Part shown: one piece after another, positions 6,850 to 16,084 of the stretch
How the letters are laid out: each line of letters opens with the position of its first letter
Numbering within the stretch: position 1 is the first letter of the stretch
NCBI RefSeq assembly: GCF_002237655.1
Contig: NZ_NOKT01000023.1
Span: forward strand, 62,001 to 126,000
Direction: 5' to 3'
Origin: Streptomyces sp. XY006
GTDB taxonomy: Bacteria; Actinomycetota; Actinomycetes; Streptomycetales; Streptomycetaceae
Length of the DNA stretch: 64,000 nt
Notes under the pieces: generated by a model
The model's input: only the letters and a program-made list of their open reading frames with translations
Told to the model about the DNA's origin: nothing
Databases searched by the model: none
Translations under genes and position numbers: made by a program

Positions 6850-9522
6850 TCACAGCAGCCGCACCTCGCGGGCCCGGCGGACCGCCTCGGCCCGCCGGCT
6901 CACCCCGAGCTTGCGGTAGATGCTCTTGAGGTGGGTCTTCACGGTGTTCACCGACACGTTCAGGTCGGCGGCGATCTCCTCCGTCGACAGCATCTCGGCC
7001 AGGCGGTGCAGCACGTCCCGTTCCCGGGCGCTCAGCTCCTCGACGACCAGGTCCGGGGGCCGGCCGGGCGGGGCGGGTTCGACGGCCGCGGGCCGGACCG
7101 GGCCGGGCACGAGCCAGCCGCCGGCCAGTTCCCGCAGCCGGCCGGTGCGCAACAGCGGGTGGATCCAGGGACCGGCCTCCAGGAACGGGCGGCGCAGCCG
7201 GTCCCGCCGGCTGTCCAGGAGGGCGCGGGCGACGAGACGGGCGGCGGTGGCCTGGTCACCGGACTCGTAGGCCGCCTGGGCGCGCACCAGCGTGGCCCGG
7301 ACCGCCACCGCCGGGCCGGGCCTGCCCTCCTCGGGCAGGTGCGCGATCAGGCCGAGCGCCTCGTCGGTGCGGCCCGCCGCGAGCCGGATCCGGGCCGCCT
7401 CGACCGCGCACGCGATGCGGTGGCGGGCCATCCGTTCCACGGCTTCCCCGGCCAGTTCCGGATGTCCCCGGGCCAGGTGGGCGGCCGAGGCGAGCAGGGC
7501 GCTGTGCTCCTGCGCCCACGGTGAGGCCACGTCCGCGGTGACGGGTTCGCCGGCCACCGCCAGCGCCGCCCGGGCGTCCCCTCGGGCCAGCAGCAGCCGG
7601 CCCCGGATCACGGCCCGCCCCGCCCGCTCCACGGGGTCCTCGGCGTATGGGTGGGAGCCGGCCTTGCCGGCGAGGAGCGCCTGGGCCTCGTCGAGTTCGT
7701 TACGGTCCAGCTGGACGGCGGCCAGGACCAGGGGCACGAGGCCGTCACCGGACCGCCGGGGCAGGCTGTAGCGCTCCGCCTGGCCGGCCGCGGCCAGGGC
7801 CTTCTGCTCCGCGCGGCCGGGCCAGCCGAGGAGGTAGTCGATCAGCGCCAGGTGGCCCAGGGCCTCCCAGCGGGGCAGCGCCATCACCGCTCCGCCCGGC
7901 TGGGAGGCGACCGCCGCCAGGGCGGACCGGGCCTCCTCGAACCGCCCGGCCCACAGGCGGGCGGAGCCCAGGTGGGTGAGGAGCAGGGCGGTGAGTTCCG
8001 GGTGCTCGTCGAGGAGCTCCGCCGGGATGTCCTCCCGCAGCAGCCGGGCCTGCTCGGCGGCGTGCTCGGCCTGTTCGGGGGAGCCGGTCAGCCGGGCCGC
8101 GAGCGCGTCCAGGAGGGCGAGGCCGAGCCGTGCCGGGGCGGGTTCCCCGCCGTCGCGGGCCAGTTCCTCCTCGGCCCGGCGCAGATGGGGCAGACCGTGG
8201 GCCAGATCGCGCCGGCCCAGGTCGCGGGCGGCGCGGACCAGGTCGGGCGCCGGGCCCCGCACCTCGGGGCCCATGTCCGCGAACAGGGCGGAGAGGTCCT
8301 CGGAGCGCAGGCCGGTGAAGAGGCGGCCGATCGCGAGGTCGTCGACGACGGCGCGGGCGGTGAAGTCCCAGTCGTCCGCCGCGGCGCCCTGGACGAGGGC
8401 CTCCCGCAGGGCTCCCGAGCGCCGCAGCCAGCGGGCGGCCCGGCCGCGCAGCTCCGGCTCCAGGCCGGGGAAGCGTTCGCGCAGATGGGCGCGGAGTATC
8501 TCGGCGAACAGCGGGTGCAGGGTGTACCAGGCGTGTCCGAGGTACTGGACGAAGGCGTTCTCGCGGTGCAGCGCGGCGAGGACGGCCTCCGCGTCGGTGC
8601 GCAGCGTCAGCGCGTTCACCAGGTCGGGGCAGAAGCGCTCCAGGACGCTGATGCGCAGCAGCAGGTCCTGGGTGTCCGGCTCCTGCCGGTCGAGCACCTC
8701 GGCCAGCAGGAAGTCGGCCACGGTGCTGCGGCCCGCCTCGAACTGCTTGACGTACGTGTCGGGATGATCGTCCTGCCGGGCGGCCAGGGCGCACAGCCGG
8801 AGGCCGGCGGCCCAGCCCTGGGTGCGCTCGACCAGGGCCCGGGCGGCGCTCACGGGCAGGTGCAGGCCGTGGCGGGTGAGCAGTTCCTGCGCCTCGTCGG
8901 TGGTGAAGGCGAGCTCGGCGTCCCGGATCTCCGTCATCTCGCCCGCGGCGCGGTAGCGGTGCAGCGGCAGCAGGGGTTCCGTGCGGGTGACCAGGACCAG
9001 GCGCAGTCCGTGCCCGGCGTGCTGCAGGACGAACTGGAGCTGCCCCGCGATCTCGGCGGAGGTCACGCGGTCGAACTCGTCGAGGACGACGACGGTGGTC
9101 CGGTCGCGGCGCTCCAGGGCGGCGGCGAGGCGGGTCAGCGTGCGCGGGTCCACGCGGCCGGCCTCCGCCGGGCAGCCGACGTCGGCGGTCACGGGCACTC
9201 CGGCGGCCCGCAGTGCCTCCAGCAGGTAGGCCCAGAAGACGCCGGGGGCCCGGTCGGCGGTGTCGGCGGTGAGCCAGACGACGGGTTCGCGCAGACCGGC
9301 GGCCCAGTCGGCGACCAGCAGGGTCTTGCCCGCGCCGGCCGAGCCGTTGACCAGGGTCAGGGGCGTGCGCAGGGCTTCGTCGAGATGGCGCACCAGCCGG
9401 GCGCGGCGCAGGAAGGTGGAGGGCCGCTTCGGCAGGGCGAAGCGGGTGCGCAGCAGCGGGTCTCCCGTGGGGCCGACACCCGGGGGCGCCGGTTCCGCAC
9501 CGTTTTCGTCTGTCACGGCCAT
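6850..9522 (-). CDS. MalT-like LuxR-family ATP-binding transcriptional regulator
   Basis: 890 residues from the ATG at 9522. A longer in-frame extension to 10098 is excluded because it would translate a 24-bp tandem repeat. Walker A GSAGAGKT is at residues 60-67 and Walker B VVVLDEFD near 148-155. A long TPR-rich middle fills about 400-800, and a C-terminal LuxR HTH contains NVSVNTVKTHLKSIYRKLGV. This is the MalT/LAL architecture in which a ligand bound by the repeat region and ATP drive oligomerisation and promoter activation. The adjacent co-directional exporter is a candidate target (inference). Confidence 0.9.
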   Translation of the reverse strand: MAVTDENGAEPAPPGVGPTGDPLLRTRFALPKRPSTFLRRARLVRHLDEALRTPLTLVNGSAGAGKTLLVADWAAGLREPVVWLTADTADRAPGVFWAYLLEALRAAGVPVTADVGCPAEAGRVDPRTLTRLAAALERRDRTTVVVLDEFDRVTSAEIAGQLQFVLQHAGHGLRLVLVTRTEPLLPLHRYRAAGEMTEIRDAELAFTTDEAQELLTRHGLHLPVSAARALVERTQGWAAGLRLCALAARQDDHPDTYVKQFEAGRSTVADFLLAEVLDRQEPDTQDLLLRISVLERFCPDLVNALTLRTDAEAVLAALHRENAFVQYLGHAWYTLHPLFAEILRAHLRERFPGLEPELRGRAARWLRRSGALREALVQGAAADDWDFTARAVVDDLAIGRLFTGLRSEDLSALFADMGPEVRGPAPDLVRAARDLGRRDLAHGLPHLRRAEEELARDGGEPAPARLGLALLDALAARLTGSPEQAEHAAEQARLLREDIPAELLDEHPELTALLLTHLGSARLWAGRFEEARSALAAVASQPGGAVMALPRWEALGHLALIDYLLGWPGRAEQKALAAAGQAERYSLPRRSGDGLVPLVLAAVQLDRNELDEAQALLAGKAGSHPYAEDPVERAGRAVIRGRLLLARGDARAALAVAGEPVTADVASPWAQEHSALLASAAHLARGHPELAGEAVERMARHRIACAVEAARIRLAAGRTDEALGLIAHLPEEGRPGPAVAVRATLVRAQAAYESGDQATAARLVARALLDSRRDRLRRPFLEAGPWIHPLLRTGRLRELAGGWLVPGPVRPAAVEPAPPGRPPDLVVEELSARERDVLHRLAEMLSTEEIAADLNVSVNTVKTHLKSIYRKLGVSRRAEAVRRAREVRLL

Positions 9523-9689
9523 GGGCTCACCGTCGATTGCCGTCCGCCGGGTGACGAGCAGCGCTCGTTTCGCCCAGCATCTCAGCGTTCCGCCGCACAC
9601 GCACGCCCAGGCAGCGGCCTCCACGAACACCCGCGGGGGTCTGCCGCGGGGGCCCTGCCGCGGGGGTCCTGCGGGGACCTCCTCGGAGG

Positions 9690-9913
9690 CTTGGCGCGGG
9701 TCACCTGCGGGAGCCTGCCGGGGGAACCCTCGGCGGCCTGCGGCGACCCACTCGCGGGGGCCTGCCGCCGCCCACCCGCAAAGGTCTGCGGGCCCACCCA
9801 CGGGGGCCTGCCGCAGCAGACTCGCGGGTGCCTGCCGCGAGCCACCCGCAGGGGCCTGCTGCGCCCTGCCCTCGGAGGCCTGCCGCAGCCCACCCGCGAG
9901 GGCCTGCCGCGGG
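9690..9913. repeat. Degenerate 24-bp tandem repeat upstream of the LuxR gene
   Basis: The space between the regulator (start 9522) and the amidotransferase (start 10110) is 587 bp and holds no credible gene. Within it, core CCTG/TCTG blocks recur at about 9690, 9714, 9737, 9761, 9785, 9807, 9831, 9855, 9879 and 9903, mostly 24 bp apart. The unit looks like GGGGGCCTGCCGC plus GCCCACCCGC. Shorter 14-bp versions (GGGGGTCTGCCGCG type) precede it at 9640-9670. Because 24 is divisible by three, every frame shows an eight-residue repeat, so open frames here are not evidence of coding. Confidence 0.75.
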
Positions 9914-10109
9914 CCCCGTCGCGCGGCGCACAACCACCCGCCGCGGGCGATGCGCGGCTTTCGCCGCGGGGGTTGCCTGGGAGGCCACGCGCCACGGCCC
10001 CCGGCCACCCGGCCCCCACGGCCCCCCGGCGCGTACCACCTGTCCGCAGCCACCGTTCCCACGGGCCGCCCGGCACCGCCGGGGCGGCCCGGAGACAAGG
10101 GGTGTGACC

Positions 10110-10943
10110 ATGTGCCGCTGGCTCGCCTACTCGGGCACCCCCGTGCTCCTCGACGACGTCCTCTACCGTCCGCAGCACTCGCTGATCGACCAGAGCCTGC
10201 ACGCGCGGATGGGGGTGGAGACCACCAACGGCGACGGTTTCGGGGTCGGCTGGTACGCCTGGCATCTGCGCACCCCTGCCGTCATCCGCGACACCGGCCC
10301 GGCATGGAGCAACCGCAACCTGCGGGAGATCGCCGACCACGTCCGCTCGCCGCTGTTCTTCGCCCATGTGCGCGCCTCCACCGGGACGGCCGTGCAGCAG
10401 ACCAACTGCCACCCCTTCCGCCACGAACGCTGGATGTGGATGCACAACGGGGCGATCACCGGGTTCTCCGCGATGCGCCGCGATCTGATGCTGGCCGTGG
10501 ACCCGGAGCTGTTCCCGTCGCTGGAGGGCACGACCGACTCCGAGGTGATGTTCCACGTGGCGCTCACCTTCGGCCTCGACAGCGACCCGCCGGGCGCGGT
10601 GGCCCGGATGGTCGGGCTCGTCGAACGGCTCGGCCACGAGCACGGCGTGCCGGAACCGCTGCAGATGACGGTCGCGGTGACCGACGGCGAACGGGTGTGG
10701 TTCTTCCGGTACTCCAGCGGCGGCGATTCACGGTCGCTGTACTTCAGCAGCCGGGTGGAGGACGTGCGCGCCCTCCACCCCGACCTCGCGTTCCTCAAGC
10801 ACATCTCCGACGAGACCCGCCTGGTGGTGTCCGAGCCGCTGGGCGATCTCCCCGGTGTGTGGAACGCGGTGCCGGAGAGCAGCTACGGCGTCGTCCAGCC
10901 CGGCCGGGACCTGCTGCGGCACTTCGAGCCGGAGCCCGTCTGA
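10110..10943 (+). CDS. Class II glutamine amidotransferase (EgtC/YafJ-like)
   Basis: 277 residues beginning MCRWLAYSG. Removal of Met would expose Cys2, the N-terminal nucleophile of class II (Ntn) glutamine amidotransferases. Further family features are GDGFGVGWY near residue 42, HVRASTG near 88 and a following CHPF and HNGAI, which form the glutaminase pocket. It is the stand-alone GATase_4/YafJ form, not fused to a synthase. EgtC in ergothioneine biosynthesis has this fold, but no other egt gene is nearby, so the substrate is uncertain. The ATG has a GGAGACAAGG stretch upstream. Confidence 0.88.
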   Translation: MCRWLAYSGTPVLLDDVLYRPQHSLIDQSLHARMGVETTNGDGFGVGWYAWHLRTPAVIRDTGPAWSNRNLREIADHVRSPLFFAHVRASTGTAVQQTNCHPFRHERWMWMHNGAITGFSAMRRDLMLAVDPELFPSLEGTTDSEVMFHVALTFGLDSDPPGAVARMVGLVERLGHEHGVPEPLQMTVAVTDGERVWFFRYSSGGDSRSLYFSSRVEDVRALHPDLAFLKHISDETRLVVSEPLGDLPGVWNAVPESSYGVVQPGRDLLRHFEPEPV

Positions 10944-10962
10944 GTCCGCCCGGGACGCTGTC

Positions 10963-11472
10963 TCAGCGCAGCCGGGCGGCGAACACCTCGTACGCCTGCC
11001 GGTCGAAGAGCACGAACCTGACCCGCTCGACCGCCGTGTCCGCCGCCCGGACCGTCTCGACGGCGATGCGGGCACCGTCGTCCATGGGCCAGCCGTAGAC
11101 GCCGGTGGAGACGGCGGGGAACGCGACCGTGCGGGCGCCGAGTTCGCCGGCGACGCGCAGGGACTCGCGGTAGCAGGAGGCGAGGAGGTGCGAGCGGTCC
11201 TCGGTGGTGCTGTGGACGGGGCCGACGGTGTGGATGACCCAGCGGGCGTCGAGGTCGCCGGCGGTGGTGGCGACGGCCTGGCCCGTCGGCAGGCCCTTGC
11301 CGTACCGGGAGGCGCGCAGCTTGCGGCACTCCTCCAGGATCGCCGGGCCGCCGCGCCGGTGGATCGCGCCGTCGACCCCTCCCCCGCCCAGCAGCGAGGA
11401 GTTGGCCGCGTTGACGATCGCGTCGACGCTCTCGTGGGTGATGTCGCCCTGGACCGCTTCGATGATGGTCAC
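10963..11472 (-). CDS. Macrodomain O-acetyl-ADP-ribose deacetylase-like protein
   Basis: 169 residues. NAANSSLLGGGGVDGAIHRRGG (residues 22 onward) and VIHTVGPVHS followed by FPAVSTGVYGWP match the ADP-ribose-binding loops of YmdB/MacroD-type macrodomains, which hydrolyse O-acetyl-ADP-ribose or mono-ADP-ribosylated targets. The start is a GTG at 11472 that overlaps the TGA of the upstream oxidoreductase gene as GTGA, so the pair is co-translated. The stand-alone domain is about the normal family length. Confidence 0.9.
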   Translation of the reverse strand: MTIIEAVQGDITHESVDAIVNAANSSLLGGGGVDGAIHRRGGPAILEECRKLRASRYGKGLPTGQAVATTAGDLDARWVIHTVGPVHSTTEDRSHLLASCYRESLRVAGELGARTVAFPAVSTGVYGWPMDDGARIAVETVRAADTAVERVRFVLFDRQAYEVFAARLR

Positions 11473-12878
11473 GTCTGCCTCAGTCGCTTCCAGACGGCCT
11501 TGGCCGCGTTGTGTCCGGACATGCCGTGCACGCCGGGGCCCGGCGGGGTCGCCGAGGAGCAGATGAAGATCGCCGGGTGGGGCGTGTGGTACGGGAAGAG
11601 CGTGAGCTTCGGGCGGAGCAGGAGCTGCAGGCCGGAGGCCGCGCCCGTGGCGATGTCACCGCCGACGTAGTTGGCGTTGCGGGCGGCGAGTTCGGGCGGT
11701 CCTGCCGTGGCACGGGCCAGGACGCGGTCGCGGAACCCCGGCGCGAAGCGCTCCAGTTGACGCTCCACGGCGTCGGTGAGGTCGCCCGTCCAGCCGTGCG
11801 GGACGTGTCCGTAGGCCCAGAAGACGTGCTTGCCCTCGGGGGCGCGGGTCGGGTCGACGACGCTCGGCTGGGTCGTGATGAGGAACGGCCGGTCGGGGGC
11901 CCTGCCCTCGCGGGACGCCGCGCGCAGGGCCGCCCCGATCTCCGCGCTGTCCGCGCCGATCTGCACCGTGCCGGCGGCGCGGGCCTCCTTCGCGGTCCAC
12001 GGCACGGGCCCGTCCAGCGCGTAGTCGATCTTGAACACGCCCGGTCCGTAGCGGTAGCCGGCGTAGTGGCTGCCGAAGCCGGCGATGCGGGCCAGGGCGG
12101 TGGGCGAGGTGTCGAAGACGTAGGCCCGGGCGGGTGGCAGGTCGTCCAGGCGCTTGACCTCGTAGTCGGTGTGGACCTCGCCGCCGAGGTCGCGCAGGTG
12201 GGCTTCGAGGGCGTCGGAGAGCGCCTGGGAACCGCCCCGGGCGAGCGGCCAGCCACGCGCGTGCGCCGCGAGCGCGAAGACCAGGCCGACGGCGCCGGTG
12301 GCGAACCCGCCGAGCGGTGCCATGACATGGCCGACGAGCCCGGCGAACAGCGCCCGGGCCGGTTCGTCGCGGAAGCGGCGCATCAGCAGGGTCGCCGGGG
12401 GCAGGCCGGCGAGCCCGAAGCGGGCGAGGGTCACCGGGTCGCGGGGCAGCGCCGTGAGCGGCAGGGACATGAAGTCCCGCACGAGCCTGTCCCACCGGGG
12501 CAGGAAGGGCTCGACCAGCCTGCGGTAGGCACCGGCGTCACGGGGTCCGAAGGAGGCGGCGGTCTCGCCGACCGACCGGGACAGCACGGCCGCCGTGCCG
12601 TCCGGGAAGGGGTGGGCCATGGGCAGCTCGGCGTGGAGCCACTCCAGGCCGTACCGCTCCAGCGGCAGGGCACGGAACGCCGGGGAGTTGACGGCGAGGG
12701 GGTGGGCCGCGGCACACGGGTCGTGCCGGAAGCCGGGCAGCGTGAGCTCCTCCGTGCGGGCTCCGCCGCCCACGGTGCCCCTGGCCTCGAAGACGGCGAC
12801 GGAGAAGCCGCGCCGGGCCAGCTCCACCGCCGCGGTCAGTCCGTTCGGTCCCGCACCCACTACGACGGCATCGAGCAT
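11469..12878 (-). CDS. Phytoene desaturase-like FAD-dependent oxidoreductase
   Basis: 469 residues from the ATG at 12878; a GTG three codons earlier (12887) is an alternative start. The N-terminal dinucleotide-binding motif VVGAGPNGLTAAVELARRG and the C-terminal PGPGVHGMSGHNAA are those of CrtI-type/amine-oxidase-like flavoproteins. No other carotenoid genes are present, so carotenoid desaturation is not implied. Many Streptomyces carry such stand-alone NAD(P)/FAD-dependent oxidoreductases of unknown substrate. It is coupled to the macrodomain gene downstream. Confidence 0.87.
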   Translation of the reverse strand: MLDAVVVGAGPNGLTAAVELARRGFSVAVFEARGTVGGGARTEELTLPGFRHDPCAAAHPLAVNSPAFRALPLERYGLEWLHAELPMAHPFPDGTAAVLSRSVGETAASFGPRDAGAYRRLVEPFLPRWDRLVRDFMSLPLTALPRDPVTLARFGLAGLPPATLLMRRFRDEPARALFAGLVGHVMAPLGGFATGAVGLVFALAAHARGWPLARGGSQALSDALEAHLRDLGGEVHTDYEVKRLDDLPPARAYVFDTSPTALARIAGFGSHYAGYRYGPGVFKIDYALDGPVPWTAKEARAAGTVQIGADSAEIGAALRAASREGRAPDRPFLITTQPSVVDPTRAPEGKHVFWAYGHVPHGWTGDLTDAVERQLERFAPGFRDRVLARATAGPPELAARNANYVGGDIATGAASGLQLLLRPKLTLFPYHTPHPAIFICSSATPPGPGVHGMSGHNAAKAVWKRLRQT

Positions 12879-13058
12879 CGACGGCACCTTCGGACCCCTT
12901 CGTCAGCCGACGGCCACTGGGGGATCAGGATATGCCCGGGGACTGACAGTCACCGGCCGCGGGGGACATCCGCTCGGGACGACCGGTTTGCGACGGTGAC
13001 CGCCCCCGCACGCACACGCACGGTCATCGTCTGTGCGCACCACGCAACCCGTCCGCCG

Positions 13059-13904
13059 TCATCCGCCGCCCGCCAGCAGGGCCGCGATCCGGCGGGCCGT
13101 GGCCGCGTCCCGGGCCGCCGTGAACGGCAGGGCGTTGCCGCCCGTGATGCGGAACGGCTCACCGGTCAGGGTCAGATGGGCGCCGCCCGCCTCCTCGACG
13201 AGGAGCAGACCGGCCGCGTGGTCCCAGGCCGCCTCCCAGGAGAAGGCGATGGCGTCGGACTCGCCGCGGGCGATGGCGAGGTACTCCAGGCCGGCCGAGC
13301 CGCACGAGCGCGGCGCGACGCCCTCGGTGCGCAGGCCGAGCAGGGCGTGCTTCTGCTCGTCCGTCGTGTAGTCCGGGTGGGAGGTGGCCACGCGCAGGTC
13401 GCGGCCGGGCTCGGGGACGCCGGCGAACAGCCGCTCCCCGTCGAGGTGGGCGCCCTTGCCCCGCTGGGCGGTGGCGAGCCGGTCGCGGGCCGGGGCGTAG
13501 GTCCAGGAGGCGAGGACAGTGCCGCCGAGGGCGAGCGCGACCAGGGTGCAGAATCCGGCCTCGCCGCGCACGAACTGCCGTGTGCCGTCGACCGGGTCGA
13601 TGATCCAGACCGGGGCCCCGCCGCGTATCGCCTCGTAGGAGGCCGGGTTGGCGTGCACCGCCTCCTCGCCGACCACGACCGAGCCGGGCAGCAGGGCGAC
13701 CAGCTCCTCGGTCAGGTACAGCTCGGCCTTGCGGTCGGCGTCGGTCACCAGGTCGTGCGGCCCGGTCTTCTGGTCGATCTCGTGCGCGGCGAGGCGGCGC
13801 CAGCGCGGCAGGATCTCCGTGGAGGCCGCCTTGCGGATGGCCTCTTCGACGTCGGAGGCGTGCTGGACGAGAAACTCTTCGATGGTTTCGTTGCTGTCGA
13901 TCAC
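13059..13904 (-). CDS. Inositol monophosphatase family protein
   Basis: 281 residues from the GTG at 13904, next to GGAGGG with very short spacing; a longer frame begins with ATG at 13940. The Mg2+-site motifs of the family are present: GEEAVH, IDPVDGTRQFVRG and SWEAAWDHAAGLLLVEEAGG. These identify the IMPase/FIG superfamily, which removes phosphate from inositol-1-phosphate, histidinol phosphate, PAP or fructose-1,6-bisphosphate. The second motif reads DPVDGTR. The substrate is open: in actinobacteria, members include HisN and SuhB. Confidence 0.87.
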   Translation of the reverse strand: MIDSNETIEEFLVQHASDVEEAIRKAASTEILPRWRRLAAHEIDQKTGPHDLVTDADRKAELYLTEELVALLPGSVVVGEEAVHANPASYEAIRGGAPVWIIDPVDGTRQFVRGEAGFCTLVALALGGTVLASWTYAPARDRLATAQRGKGAHLDGERLFAGVPEPGRDLRVATSHPDYTTDEQKHALLGLRTEGVAPRSCGSAGLEYLAIARGESDAIAFSWEAAWDHAAGLLLVEEAGGAHLTLTGEPFRITGGNALPFTAARDAATARRIAALLAGGG

Positions 13905-13997
13905 CCCTCCACTACAACACGCGCCGCTGACAATCCCCACCCGCCGGGTGCACCCCGGGTGGCCTCACGGTGAACTCGGCCGTGCGCAGGGGCGCGG

Positions 13998-15833
13998 TCA
14001 CCGGCCCACGGCGTACCCCTGCATGCCGCGCGGGTTGGCGGCCGCCGACAGCACGCCCGTCTCCGGGTCGCGGGCGACCGCACAGAGCCGGCCCTCCGAC
14101 CAGGGGGCGCCCACGGTCACCTCGTGGCCGCGCCGCCGCAGCTCCGCGACGACGGCCGGATCGGTGCGGGCCTCCACGGTCACGCTGCCGGGGCGCATGC
14201 CGCGCGGGTGGAAGGAGCCGGGGAAGCCGTCGTTGTGCCAGTTCGTGGCGTCGATCGCGCCCTGCAGATCGAGCCCGCCGCGGACCTGGGGGCGCAGCGC
14301 CAGGGCCAGGAGGAAGTGCAGCTGCCACTGGTCCTGCTGGTCTCCGCCGGGTGTGCCGAACGCCAGGACGGGCACGCCGTCGCGCAGGGCGATCGACGGG
14401 GACAGGGTGGTGCGGGGGCGGCGGCCGGGGGTGAGGGTGCTCGGCAGGCCCTCCTCCAGCCAGGTCATCTGCAGCCGGGTGCCGAGCGGGAAGCCGAGTT
14501 CGGGCACGACGGGGTTGGACTGGAGCCAGCCGCCGCTGGGCGTGGCCGCGACCATGGTGCCCCAGCGGTCGACGACGTCGAGGTGACAGGTGTCTCCCCG
14601 GGTGCTGCCGTCGGGCAGGATCTCCGGTTCGCCGGGCACGGGCGAGGTGGGGAGCTTCGCGACGGTGGGCTCGCCGGCGCCGAGCGCGGCGAAGCCGTCC
14701 CGGGCGGCGGCCACGCGCGCGTGCGCGCTCAGACGCGGGGTGCGCCCGCCGGGGCCGCCGGGCCGCAGGTCGTGCTCGGCCCGCTCGCCGACGAGGGCGC
14801 GGCGGGCCGTGTTGTACGCGGTGGACAGCAGGTCGTCGAGCGGCACGTCGGCCGCGTCCCCGTACCAGGCCTCCCGGTCCGCCATGGCGAGCTTGCAGTT
14901 CTCGATCAGCAGGTGGACGTACTCGCCCGAGCCGTACGGGGGCAGCTCGGGCGGGAGCAGGGCGAGCTGCTGCAGCAGGACGGGGCCCTGGCTCCAGGGG
15001 CCGGGCTTGCAGACGGTCCAGCCGTTCCAGTCGTAGGTCGCCGGTGTCTCCCAGGTCGCGGACCAGGCGGCGAGGTCTGCGGCGGTGAGGGTGCCGGTGT
15101 GGTGGGTGCCGCTGGTGTCGAGGGTGGGGCGGGCGGCCTGCCGGACGAGCGCCTCGGCGATGAAGCCGGTGCGCCAGACCTGCCGCGCCGCGTCGATCCG
15201 TGCCTCGCGGTCGCCGGCTCCGGCGGTCTCGGCGAGCAGCCGCTTCCAGGTGGCCGCGAGCGCGGGGTTGCGGAACAGCTCGCCGGGGCGCGGCGCCTTG
15301 CCGCCGGGCAGGTAGACGTCCGCCGAGGAGGTCCATTCGCTCTTGAACAGCTCCCGCACGGTCTCGACGGTCTGGCCGACGCGCTCCACGGGCGGATGAC
15401 CGTGCTGGGCGTAGCCGATGGCGTACTTCAGGACGTCGTCGAGGCTCTTGGTGCCGTGGTCGCGCAGCAGCAGCATCCAGGCGTCGAAGGCGCCGGGCAC
15501 GGCGGCGGCGAGCGGTCCGGTGCCGGGGACGAGGTCCAGGCCGAGGCCTCGGTAGTGCGCGACGCTCGCCCCGGCGGGCGCGACGCCCTGCCCGCACACC
15601 ACCCGCGCCTCCCCGCCGGGCGGGGCGTACAGGATCGGCACCTCACCGGCCGGGCCGTTGAGGTGGGGTTCGACGACATGCAGCACGAACCCGCCCGCGA
15701 CAGCCGCGTCACAGGCGTTGCCACCGTCCTCCAGCACGGCCATCGCCGCCTGGGAGGCCAGCCAGTGGGTGGAGGAGACCATGCCGAAGGTGCCCTGGAG
15801 GGTCGGGCGGGACGTGAACACGCGACTCGTCAC
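13998..15833 (-). CDS. Gamma-glutamyltransferase family protein (cytosolic type)
   Basis: 611 residues from a GTG at 15833. The N-terminal region has SSTHWLASQAAMAVLEDGGNACDAAVAGGF, and the putative autoprocessing nucleophile is Thr415 in GDTCHLDVVD, followed by the Gly-rich FGTPGGDQQDQW loop. There is no signal peptide, unlike the second family member at 31434-33233. The family cleaves gamma-glutamyl bonds or acts on related amides; Streptomyces often has such acivicin-type/FabG-unlinked paralogues of unknown substrate. An inverted repeat sits about 55-95 bp upstream of the start. Confidence 0.87.
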   Translation of the reverse strand: MTSRVFTSRPTLQGTFGMVSSTHWLASQAAMAVLEDGGNACDAAVAGGFVLHVVEPHLNGPAGEVPILYAPPGGEARVVCGQGVAPAGASVAHYRGLGLDLVPGTGPLAAAVPGAFDAWMLLLRDHGTKSLDDVLKYAIGYAQHGHPPVERVGQTVETVRELFKSEWTSSADVYLPGGKAPRPGELFRNPALAATWKRLLAETAGAGDREARIDAARQVWRTGFIAEALVRQAARPTLDTSGTHHTGTLTAADLAAWSATWETPATYDWNGWTVCKPGPWSQGPVLLQQLALLPPELPPYGSGEYVHLLIENCKLAMADREAWYGDAADVPLDDLLSTAYNTARRALVGERAEHDLRPGGPGGRTPRLSAHARVAAARDGFAALGAGEPTVAKLPTSPVPGEPEILPDGSTRGDTCHLDVVDRWGTMVAATPSGGWLQSNPVVPELGFPLGTRLQMTWLEEGLPSTLTPGRRPRTTLSPSIALRDGVPVLAFGTPGGDQQDQWQLHFLLALALRPQVRGGLDLQGAIDATNWHNDGFPGSFHPRGMRPGSVTVEARTDPAVVAELRRRGHEVTVGAPWSEGRLCAVARDPETGVLSAAANPRGMQGYAVGR

Positions 15834-15885
15834 CTCTCGTCGTCGTACGGCACTCGTCCCCTCTCCTGTCGCGGCCCCGACAAAA

Positions 15886-15926
15886 CATGGGCCTCACGGG
15901 GGTGCGCAAATCCCCCACGGGCCATG
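15886..15926. promoter_or_regulatory. Nested inverted repeat upstream of the gamma-glutamyltransferase gene
   Basis: CATGGGCC (15886-15893) and GGGGG (15898-15902) pair with CCCCC (15912-15916) and GGGCCATG (15919-15926), with one mismatch in the outer arms. The loop is TGCGCAAAT. It lies 53-93 bp upstream of the GTG at 15833 and could be an operator or a 5'-leader hairpin. Confidence 0.45.
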
Positions 15927-16084
15927 CAAACACCCGGAATCGCGAGGGTCCGTGGTGAGGCACCGTCACCGCCTGGCCACGCAGCGAGTTCGCCCTTCCG
16001 CACCACAGGGACTCGTGTGACACTGTCGTCCCGTCCGCCGTGCGGACCCGTTCCGCACCGTCCGTCCCCCACGAGAAGGGCGCC

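Noticed and set aside
9636..9913. CRISPR array
   Set aside because: The 24-bp units are contiguous and degenerate, with no unique spacers, and no cas genes are present.
9523..10098. N-terminal extension of the LuxR-type regulator to 10098
   Set aside because: It would translate the tandem repeat into an eight-residue repeat and has no ribosome site; the ATG at 9522 starts at the family-like N-terminus.
7651..10107. Very long plus-strand open frame of about 818 codons
   Set aside because: It is antisense to the LuxR-type regulator, is Gln/Gly/Arg-rich with no motif, and ends inside the 24-bp repeat; a typical high-GC shadow frame.
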